64,000 nt of DNA from Capitulum mitella (Eukaryota; Arthropoda; Thecostraca; Pollicipedomorpha; Pollicipedidae). Location of the stretch: the NCBI GenBank assembly GCA_030062745.1, contig CP099842.1, positions 9,307,838 through 9,371,837 on the forward strand. Direction: 5' to 3'. A program made the position numbers and the translations under genes. Under the pieces are notes generated by a model, which saw nothing but the letters and a program-made list of their open reading frames with translations, searched no databases and had not been told where the DNA came from. Of the stretch, positions 57,069-64,000 are shown piece by piece. The first letter of the stretch is position 1; the number at the start of each line of letters is the position of its first letter.

Positions 57069-57590
57069 CGCTGGCTGTCGGGGTCGCGCGCCTCCTCAGC
57101 AGTCAGCGGTCGGGGCGCGCGGGTCTGTTATGTAACGGCGCGAGAGCCATCCGGCCGGCGAAGGAACGGCACGGAGAGGTGGTGGAAATGGACGACTGGT
57201 TTCACCTCCTGGATGCTTCGGTTTAAATGTTGCCCACGATCGCCACTTACTTCATAAATGAAAACCAGAATCACAAGGTACAACCATGGCTAAAGTCAGC
57301 AGCACTGCTGAAGATCATTTCTGTTTCATGCTGGCAGAAATTGGGTACGGACCACGTGACATTTCAACTGCAAGAGCCTTTGGTCGTTAATGAAATTGTC
57401 GGCAGGCTGGTTGCAAAGTAATGCGCAGTAACATTTTCTGTTTGAGGTGAAATGATGTTGGTATATCGGGACGTAATTTGCCGGGTATTAGGCTGGTTCT
57501 TCCGTATTTTATTTTTTCAGACATTTTTCTAGCGAAAATAGCGAAACTCTAACTGCCTCAGTAATACGATTACCACCTGGTCTTTTCCAG

Positions 57591-57807
57591 CTGCTGCAGG
57601 CTCGTTCGTCGGCGCCGCAGAGGTCACGTGACGTGGTGGCGTCACTGCCGTCCAGCTGTCTGAAGGAGACACTCCGAGTCGGTGACGAGTTCTGGACGGC
57701 CGAGAAGACGCTGCGCTTCCTGGCGGAAACAGAGTACTTCCGGGAGGAGGAGGACGAAGGCGGCGAGATGCAGTGGCCGCAGGCCCTGCTGGACATGACC
57801 AAAGACG
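57591..57807 (+). CDS. MSH6: MSH6 exon 8
   Basis: Acceptor GGTCTTTTCCAG, donor GTGAGA after 57807, phase 1. It encodes LLQARSSAPQRSRDVVASLP, LKETLRVGDEFWTAEKTLRF and LAETEYFREEEDE. Human: [43 protein letters not shown]. An alternative acceptor five codons in (CTGCTGCAG) exists but is less consistent with phase. Confidence 0.9.
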
Positions 57808-58019
57808 GTGAGATTCGCCGGGTTATCCTGTCTGGATAGAGAGCATACGCTGTTTCTCGGTCCCTAGGCTTGATGGCCGTCCCCACTAGCTCTGAACTTT
57901 GGCGGTGTCCGTCGTAAGGCAGCTGCAGTATTGGTCGCAGGTTATAGGGCACGACAAAACAAGTTATCCACAGTTGTGCGCATGGTTACGTTTGCTTCAA
58001 ACCATGCTGTTTGCTCCAG

Positions 58020-58137
58020 GCGATGCCCTGCACCTGTCGCCGCGCAAGGACCGTGATCTGGCACTACAGTGTCTGGGCGCCGTTACCTGGTACCTGCAGC
58101 TGAGTCTGCTGGACACCCAGCTGCTGTCCATGCGCAA
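58020..58137 (+). CDS. MSH6: MSH6 exon 9
   Basis: Acceptor TTTGCTCCAG, donor GTATGT after 58137, phase 2. It encodes GDALHLSPRKDRDLALQCLG, then AVTWYLQLSLLDTQLLSMR. Human: [36 protein letters not shown]. Confidence 0.93.
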
Positions 58138-58780
58138 GTATGTGTCGGTCCCCTGCGACAGTTGGAGATGATGTGGGCCGCCGCTCGTTCCGGGCCTCAT
58201 ACTGATGTCGACAGTGCGTCATTTCAGGCGATTGTCCGTGTGATGGACCGGTGGCGTTATTGTATGCCTTTGACTGGCTGCTTCCTCGTGCGTCCTCAGG
58301 TGCCCTCGTCCTTGCATGCTTTCTTTTGTGTGCTGATGTAAGTGATTGAAATGATCCGCGGAGCTCATCCCTTCTTTTGGTTCGTTACTGACTGACCGGT
58401 CACGCGTGGGTTTTGCTACAAGCCTCTGAGCGCCTTGGGTGGACAAGTGAGATTGTTTGTGCTCACATTGCGACATGATATTCCAAAACTGGAATGACTG
58501 ACTTCTGAGCACCTTGTCCATGACGTGTGCTAGATTCTTAGTTATTTTTCCTTATCATTGAGCGATGATCTGTAGATTGCAAGCTTCTCCCAACACTCAC
58601 AGTAGTGCATCCCTGCCAGGCTGTCGTTTACTGTTTTCAATAACCTGCGTATTCCTGTGGTTACGTTTTAGTATGGAGGCCACGTACCGCTGTGGTAGCC
58701 CTTGCCTGTCGGTCACCTTCTTCTGGTTCCCTTTGTACCCGTGAGGTGTGGAGGTGTGCAGTGACCTTTGGACGCTGATC

Positions 58781-58990
58781 GTTAGGTTCTCTCCGCACCG
58801 TTGTGTGGTGACCGCGGCGTGCTGATTTGTCAAGTTCAGGTGGTACCATTGCCATTTGGTGCCCGCTGGGTGCTGGTCTGTCAGGTTCTCCCTGTTCCGG
58901 TGTCGTGTGGTGACCAGTTAGAGCTGTTCTGTCAGGTTCCCACTGTACCGGTGTCGTGTGGTGAACGTTGGGTGCCGCTCTGCCAGGTTC
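58781..58990 (+). repeat. 51-bp array copying the exon 10 acceptor
   Basis: Five diverged units spaced 49-51 bases, each with an ...TCTGTCAG/GTTCTCCCTGTTCCG-like core (AGs at 58785, 58834, 58884, 58935, 58986). The last, CTCTGCCAG/GTTCTCGCTGTATC, is the presumed real exon 10 border. Confidence 0.85.
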
Positions 58991-59102
58991 TCGCTGTATC
59001 AGCCGCCGGACGTGCAGACCGGGACGGCTGAAGTGGACGCGACAGACCCGGCACCGGCTGGAGATTGGCGCCAGCGTCCGAGGACCCCACACTGGCCGCA
59101 TG
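58987..59102 (+). CDS. MSH6: MSH6 exon 10, frame disrupted or start uncertain
   Basis: Starting at 58987, the exon completes the AA left by exon 9 to AAG and continues FSLYQPPD. This fits the conserved F-x-x-Y-x-P-x-D after LLSMA/R in MSH6 (human NFEEYIPLD). The end, GGCCGCATG/GTGAGG, must be read in another frame to give ...GRM joined to VLDGVTL (human QRMVLDAVTL). The length of 116 bases is one more than phase allows. Either one base is extra in this assembly, or the acceptor is at 59002 (exon of 100 bases, frame intact but without the conserved motif). Confidence 0.7.
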
Positions 59103-59439
59103 GTGAGGGTCTGGTGCGCTGTCTGTTGCGGGGACGGCGAAAACTGTAAAATTGTTTTTGTCTAGACGTCAGTCGTTTCATTCCTTTTAAACGTAAACGT
59201 TTGCTAAAATTGCGCTGTTTGTTAGTTTGCTTGCCTTTTTGGTAAGCAACTTGCTTTTTTGAACCTGATGTCCAGCGGAGATGGCTTCAGAACGGTGTTG
59301 GCAGTGCCATTGCGGACGACGTTTGCTACTGGGGTCATCTTACTAGTAAGCCAGCCATTGACAGCTCCATGGTAAGCTGCACACTGACGGCGTACTTGCG
59401 GCCGGCGGACGGAGGCGGAGACGACTGGACATGGCGGCC

Positions 59440-59647
59440 GACTGCCCGCTGCCAGCAGGGGCTGGACGGGGCCAGCCTGACGGTACAGCCGACTGCCCGC
59501 TGCCAGCTGTGGCTGGACGGGCAGCCTGACAGTACAGCCGACTGCCTGCTGCCAGCAGGGGCTGGACGGGACCAGCCTGACGGTACAGCCGACTGCCCGC
59601 TGCCAGCAGAGCCTGACGGTACAGCCGAGTGTGCCCGCTGCCGACAG
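59440..59647 (+). repeat. 51-bp array copying the exon 11 acceptor
   Basis: Units of CGACTGCCCGCTGCCAGCAG, GGGCTGGACGGGACCAGCCT, GACGGTACAGC. Acceptor-like AGs lie at 59458, 59506, 59558, 59609 and the real one at 59647 (CCCGCTGCCGACAG/GTGCTGGACGGAGTCACC). The unit matches the intron end and the first 25 or so exon bases. An open frame runs through the array into the exon. Confidence 0.92.
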
Positions 59648-59763
59648 GTGCTGGACGGAGTCACCCTGAGGAACCTGGAGATCGTAGCCAACTCGGCGGA
59701 CGGCGGCACGGACGGCACGCTCCTGGGAGCGCTGGACACCTGCGTCACCGCCTTCGGAAAACG
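59648..59763 (+). CDS. MSH6: MSH6 exon 11
   Basis: It encodes [20 protein letters not shown] and [15 protein letters not shown], matching human VLDAVTLNNLEIF and TLLERVDTCHTPFGKR at the start of the lever domain. Donor GTACGC after 59763, phase 2. The 53 bases around the donor (ACCGCCTTCGGAAAACG/GTAC) are duplicated immediately downstream. Confidence 0.95.
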
Positions 59764-59856
59764 GTACGCAGCCGCGGTCCAGCGTGATCACACTGTTCAA
59801 CCGCCTTCGGAAAACGGTACACAGCCGCGGTCCAGCGTGATCTCACTGTTCAGTGT
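59749..59856 (+). repeat. 53-bp tandem duplication of the exon 11 donor
   Basis: ACCGCCTTCGGAAAACG/GTACGCAGCCGCGGTCCAGCG recurs 53 bases later with GTACAC in place of GTACGC. The second donor would add 53 bases and shift the frame. Confidence 0.95.
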
Positions 59857-60079
59857 GATGAACGGAGCTGGGCGACAGGCTGCGGCGTGACGGCGGATAT
59901 CGACGGTGTGCTAATAAACGTAACGGTGCGATGTTGAACTGAGTGTTGACCTAACAGTCCCTACCTGCCCGTGTGGGCTTTTCTTGGACGTAATTATCTT
60001 GTCATTTGTAATCTGGTTCTCTGACGTCCGTTTAGCTCCTCTGCAACGTGTTGCCCAGCTTATCCTCTTATAACTGTGA

Positions 60080-60982
60080 CTGACCCATTGTATTGGACAG
60101 TGTACTGCAGGCCTGGCTGTGACCGTCTCCCTGTGTTGGACAGTGTACTGCGGGCCTGGCTGTGACTGTCTCCCTGTGTTGGACAGTGTACTACAGTCCT
60201 GGCTGTGACCGTCTCCCTGTGTTGGACAGTGTACTGCAGGCCTGGCTGTGACCGTCTTCCTGTGTTGGACAGTGTACTGCGGGCCTGGCTGTGACCATCT
60301 CCCTGTTTTGAACAGTGTACTGCGGGTCTGGCTGTGACCGTCTCCCTGTTTTGAACAGTGTACTGCGGGTCTGGCTGTGACCATCTCCCTGTGTTGGACA
60401 GTGTACTGCGGGTCTGGCTGTGACCGTCTCCCTGTGTTGGACAGTGTACTGCGGGTCTGGCTGTGACCGTCTCCCTGTGTTGGACAGTATACTGCGGGTC
60501 TGGCTGTGATCGTCTCCCTGTGTTTTGAACAGTGTACTGCGGGCCTGGCTGTGACCGTCTCCCTGTGTTGGACAGTATACTGCGGGTCTGGCTGTGATCG
60601 TCTCCCTGTGTTTTGAACAGTGTACTGCAGGCCTGGCTGTGACCGTCTCCCTGTGTTGGACAGTGTACTGCGGGCCTGGCTGTGATCGTGTCCCTGTGTT
60701 GGACAGTGTACTGCGGTCCTGGCTGTGACTATCTTCCTATGTTGGGCAGTGTACTGCGGGCCTGGCTGTGACCGTCTCCCTGTGTTGGACAGTGTACTGC
60801 GGGCCTGGCTGTGACCGTCTCCCTGTGTTGGACAGTGTACTGCGGGCCTGGCCGTGACCGTCTCCCTGTGTTGGACAGTGTACTGCGGGTCTGGCTGTGA
60901 CCGTCTCCCTGTGTTGGACAGTGTACTGCGGGCCTGGCCGTGACCGTCTCCCTGTGTTGGACAGTGTACTGCGGGCCTGGCT
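60080..60982 (+). repeat. 43-bp minisatellite of 21 acceptor copies ending at exon 12
   Basis: Unit GGCTGTGACCGTCTCCCTGT, GTTGGACAGTGTACTGCGGG, CCT. TTGGACAG (or TTGAACAG) cores occur at about 60096, 60138, 60181 and then every 43 bases (44 at two units) to 60957. The final TTGGACAG/TGTACTGCGGGCCTGGCT is the true exon 12 acceptor. Each unit therefore holds the pyrimidine-rich intron end, the AG and the first 17-18 exon bases. Confidence 0.96.
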
Positions 60983-61120
60983 CTGCAGTCCGCTCCGTTC
61001 GCCGGCCGCCATCGCCGCCCGTTTGGACGCTGTCGACGACCTGATCTCGCGCGCTGACGTCATGGATGACCTCACCAGCCAGCTGAAACAGCTGCCCGAC
61101 CTGGAACGGCTCGTGAGGCG
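60965..61120 (+). CDS. MSH6: MSH6 exon 12
   Basis: The leading T completes the CG of exon 11 to CGT. It encodes VLRAWLCSPLRSP, then ARLDAVDDLISRADVMDDL and LKQLPDLERLVR. Human: LLKQWLCAPLCNH, DRLDAIEDLM, LKKLPDLERLLSK. Donor GTAAGT after 61120, phase 2. Confidence 0.95.
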
Positions 61121-61605
61121 GTAAGTCCGCTCCTGGACTCTGCCGGCTGTTTTGTAGGTTTGTACGGCAGTGGATCTCTCCTGTGATCTTCTGGTTCAAG
61201 CAGGGGCGCGGTGTGACGGGTACTGCATAGCTATAGGGTAAGCATATTTGAGTTAGCTTAAGTGGCAGCTGTTGGTTTATGACAGGGCCCGTTTGCATGT
61301 ATCGTCCTATTGAGGCTTCTGGCCTATCCTGGGGTCTTGTCGAGTGGATAAAACGTCATTTGCTTTCTTATTTGTAGCCACATAGCCTAATATTTCTCGA
61401 ATTATTTCACATCGGTTTCCCCAGGTGTCTCCCGATGCCTCTTTTCATCGGGGTGTTCTCTCCTTTGCACATGTTTGAAGTCCAAACATGTGAAAGTGCT
61501 GCCATTCATGGTGAATAACTTCACGAAAAACAGTCGGGCGGAACGTTCGGTTTGTTTCGCTGGGATGTCGCGGTCCCTGTGTGACGCGGTCGCTGGTGCG
61601 CGCAG

Positions 61606-61769
61606 AATCCACGTGCAGGGCAACATGAAACTGCGGGCTGGCAGCAGCCACCCGGACTCCCGCGCCATCATGTTCGAGGAGGCAAAGTACAGCCGGAGCC
61701 GCATCATGGACCTGCTGTCGGCACTCACCGGCTTCAAGCAGGCCTCCCAGCTCCTGAAGTCGGTGGCAG
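61606..61769 (+). CDS. MSH6: MSH6 exon 13
   Basis: It encodes IHVQGNMKLRAGSSHPDSR, then AIMFEEAKYSRSRIMDLLSA and LTGFKQASQLLKSV. Human: [31 protein letters not shown]. Donor GTACGT, phase 1. The intron then shows three 13-base units (61784-61818) each containing GTAAGTG. Confidence 0.95.
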
Positions 61770-61783
61770 GTACGTGGCTAGTG

Positions 61784-61820
61784 TGGTAAGTGCTGTGGTA
61801 AGTGGCTTTGGTAAGTGCGC
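61784..61820 (+). repeat. Three 13-bp GTAAGT decoy-donor units after exon 13
   Basis: TGTGGTAAGTGC, TGTGGTAAGTGGC and TTTGGTAAGTGC follow about 15-40 bases after the real donor GTACGT. Each contains an ideal GTAAGT. Confidence 0.8.
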
Positions 61821-62158
61821 AGCAGTTACAGCCTGGCAGGTTCTTAGCGGTGGTGGCTGACGTGGCCGCCGGGCCTGTGTAAGGGAGATGGGAGGCCGAG
61901 GATGGGCTTACGTTTTGATCGCCGGACCGCCCGCCTGAGGCGTTTGGTGATGACAGTTGTCACGTGCGCCCTGCAGTCCGGCTTTGTAATCGTATCCGAC
62001 CAGGTGGCGCAATGTTGTCTTCAGCTTGTGCTGAGCGCACTGGCGCCAATTTAGAGTGGCATGGATGGGACCCGCCTGGTCTGGAACTGGGCCGCGGAGC
62101 CGGCCGGCGCCCCTCCTCTTCGTGTAACGGCGCGTCTGCCCCCTGCTCCCTTCCGCAG

Positions 62159-62262
62159 GGGTGACGGCCGAGTTCAGCAGCTACCTGCTGCGCTGCTGCC
62201 TCACGCTGGAAAAGGACGGCGGCAAGTTCCCAGAGTACGACGAGGTGCTCGAGTTCTTTGAG
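62159..62262 (+). CDS. MSH6: MSH6 exon 14, followed by a GC-AG intron
   Basis: Acceptor CCCTTCCGCAG. It encodes VTAEFSSYLLRCCLTLEKDG, then KFPEYDEVLEFFE. The phase-0 end GAG is followed by GCAAGT, a GC donor with otherwise ideal context, and joins to TSFDQAEARK. Human: [24 protein letters not shown]. Confidence 0.92.
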
Positions 62263-62655
62263 GCAAGTTAGGCCTACTGACCGGGAATGTGGTGGCCTTG
62301 GACGTGTGTGGTGTTTGCAGAGCTTTCATTGTAGCTTCGCCTGGTTTTATTTGACTCAGTTTTGCATATGCGTTGAATTTTTACTGTCCGGACGCGTGTA
62401 ATGTATGGTGGGATCGACGCTGGGAATATGTTATAGTATGCGATAAACTTTGTGTTCTGATGACTCAGCGATATGGCAGCTGACTGCTGTTGCACGATGC
62501 CCCACGTCCTAGTATTGTGGCACCGGACTGTTTCTCACTGGGCCGTACTCTTCCTGTGAGGCCCTGGTACCGACAGCGTACCCACAGGCAGAGTGCCGTG
62601 GCTTGTTCGGCAGTGGTACACCGTCTCCGTGTAACTCAGCCGTCCGTGCCGGCAG

Positions 62656-62811
62656 ACGTCGTTCGACCAGGCGGAGGCCCGGAAGGAGGGACGAATCCTG
62701 CCTTCGGACGGCGTCGACGAGCAGTTCGACGCGGCGAAAGACGCGCTGGATCAGGTGCAGCAGGAGCTGGACGACTACCTCCGCGAACAGTGTCGGCACT
62801 TCGGCTGCAAG
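62656..62811 (+). CDS. MSH6: MSH6 exon 15 (clamp)
   Basis: 52 codons, phase 0: TSFDQAEARKEGRILPSDGV, DEQFDAAKDALDQVQQELDD, YLREQCRHFGCK. This is the coiled clamp helix region (human [32 protein letters not shown]). Donor GTCAGG. Confidence 0.95.
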
Positions 62812-62949
62812 GTCAGGCCCGATTCTCACCACGGCGAAGCCCGTGATTGGTTGTGAGGTCGGTCGTCGCAGCCGTCGGCCGGCTGCTACGCAGACCTGAC
62901 CCTCCGGTCGTACCACGTCATGTTGCTGCACCAACACACGTCATCCCGC

Positions 62950-63210
62950 CAGAGCAGACCACCCGTCAGACCAGGTCTAGATCATCCTGCTGTATCTGGC
63001 CATCCCGTCAGACCAGATCTAGATCATCCTGCTGTATCTGGCCATCCCGCCAGAGCAGACCACCCCGTCAGACCAGATCTAGATCATCCTGCTGTATCTG
63101 GCCATCCCGCCAGAGCAGACCACCCCGTCAGACCAGGTCTAGATCATCCTGCTGTATCTGGCCATCCCGTCAGACCAGACCATCCCGTCACACCAGACCA
63201 TCCCGTCCTC
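62950..63210 (+). repeat. About 60-bp minisatellite in MSH6 intron 15
   Basis: Four copies of GTCAGACCAGATCTAGATCA, TCCTGCTGTATCTGGCCATC, CCGCCAGAGCAGACCACCCC, some shortened. It does not include either splice junction of the intron. Confidence 0.92.
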
Positions 63211-63330
63211 ACCAGACCGTACCGTCCTCACAGCAGTCCTTAAGCCTTTAAGCCGTAACTTAAGCCCGTCCCAGTACACTGCGGAGCGCCTCGGCATCTC
63301 CGTCTGACTTGTCACCCTGGCCACCCGTAG

Positions 63331-63465
63331 GTGGTCTACTTCGGCCACGCCAAGAACCGGTTCCAGCTGGAGGTGCCGGACCACGCGGCCCGCAAGGCGG
63401 ACAGCTCTTACGAATTGCAGACCCAAAAGAAGGGGGCCAAACGCTACTGGACGGACACCACTAAG
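63331..63465 (+). CDS. MSH6: MSH6 exon 16
   Basis: 45 codons, phase 0: VVYFGHAKNRFQLEVPDHAA, then YELQTQKKGAKRYWTDTTK. Human: [40 protein letters not shown]. Acceptor CACCCGTAG, donor GTCGGT. Confidence 0.96.
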
Positions 63466-63915
63466 GTCGGTTGGCCCGTCCGCTGGACTGCCTGCACTGC
63501 GACTGTCTGCGTGGCGTGAAAACGAACGCCTCTGTAACGAAAGAAATCAAGTGAAATAACCGAGACAGTCAGATCCAGCCTGCAAACAATGTCAAATTGT
63601 CGAAAATAACTTAAATGATATGGCCGAAATAATGCGTATGACATGGCATAATCCGGGATGCAGACAATTCAACGTGTGCTTACGCTGCCCGTACCAAATT
63701 GAACGTTGCGAGACACCTGAAAACGAAATCGTATTTGCGTTTGGTCGCCACGGCCCCAGGCGTTGTGCGCGCAGTTCCTGCTCCCCGAGGCGACTCCCAG
63801 TCTGGGGGCTCAGGGTGCGGCGAACAGGTATCGTCGCGTCGTGTCCGGCCGCCGCGGACCGGCTCCGACCGACCGACTCTGACTCTGACTCTGACTGTGC
63901 CCGGGCGTGCGGCAG

Positions 63916-64000
63916 GAGCTGCTGTCGCGCCAGCTGGCGGCCGAGGAGCAGCGCGCGGCGGCGCTGCGCGACATCAGCCGCCGGCTGTTCGGCCGCTTCA
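63916..64000 (+). CDS. MSH6: MSH6 exon 17, cut by the window end
   Basis: Acceptor GTGCGGCAG after a short GACTCT microsatellite. It encodes ELLSRQLAAEEQRAAALRDI, then SRRLFGRF, matching human [28 protein letters not shown]. The exon continues past 64000, and the Walker A/B ATPase domain is expected downstream. Confidence 0.92.

Larger units (their letters stand above)
53614..57590 (+). other. MSH6 intron 7 outside the nested gene
   Basis: The left part (53614-54185) has no exon. The right part (57069-57590) holds the presumed MDH1B promoter region and nothing else recognisable. It is CpG-rich around the MDH1B gene. Confidence 0.6.

Noticed and set aside
59369-59647. Extension of MSH6 exon 11 upstream through the open repeat
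   Set aside because: The conserved VLDGVTL start follows directly on a good acceptor and upstream residues are repeat-encoded; kept only as a possible alternative isoform.
60080-60982. Regularly spaced repeats resembling a CRISPR array
   Set aside because: Units are contiguous 43-bp copies without unique spacers, in a eukaryotic intron; it is a minisatellite.

Overview
The window is eukaryotic, animal nuclear DNA. It has spliced genes with GT-AG introns, ribosomal-protein and DNA-repair genes with metazoan exon content, hAT-type MITEs with 8-bp target duplications, an LTR retrotransposon, and arrays of the arthropod-type (TTAGG)n motif. I infer an arthropod, plausibly a crustacean because of the GC-rich exons and many minisatellites, but the species cannot be fixed from the sequence.

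Five protein-coding genes are recognisable. (1) A thymine DNA glycosylase gene (TDG) on the minus strand at the left edge: three exons (6653-7069, 5407-5569, 1761-1830); the rest of the catalytic domain lies beyond base 1. (2) A complete small Qc-SNARE of the BET1L/GS15 type on the minus strand (22638 to 19507), with a start exon that contributes only 4 coding bases. (3) Ribosomal protein L9 (RPL9) on the plus strand (about 36460-41779), with a one-base frame disruption in exon 4 and a poly(A) signal overlapping the stop codon. (4) MSH6, a mismatch-repair MutS homologue, on the plus strand from 47341 to beyond 64000: 17 exons resolved, up to the clamp/lever region, with the ATPase off the window. 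(5) An intronless, 960-residue MDH1B-like gene on the minus strand (57068-54186), nested inside an MSH6 intron.

Between the genes: 7.6-19.5 kb holds SINE-like fragments, a large 48-bp minisatellite (about 10.95-11.93 kb) and a CpG-poor block (about 12.9-16.05 kb). 20-30 kb holds repeats carrying perfect inverted AGGTCA palindromes, a perfect 20-bp-arm hairpin and a foldback-like inverted array (27.4-28.6 kb). 30-34 kb is a decayed Gypsy-like retroelement on the minus strand, with a second copy of its gag start. 34.6-34.9 kb has TTAGG arrays. 42-47 kb is intergenic with two hAT-like MITEs.

The most unusual observation is that minisatellites repeatedly sit exactly on splice junctions. In MSH6 (exons 2, 3, 6, 10, 11 and 12, and in another form after exon 13) and in TDG, the tandem unit contains the end of the intron plus the start of the exon, or the reverse, so each array is a ladder of decoy acceptors or donors. 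The clearest case is 21 copies of a 43-bp unit, of which the last copy is the real acceptor of MSH6 exon 12. At the exon 6 donor the unit is 39 bp, and the first two extra donors would add 13 or 26 residues in frame. TDG and MSH6 both act on G:T mispairs; their proximity may be coincidence.
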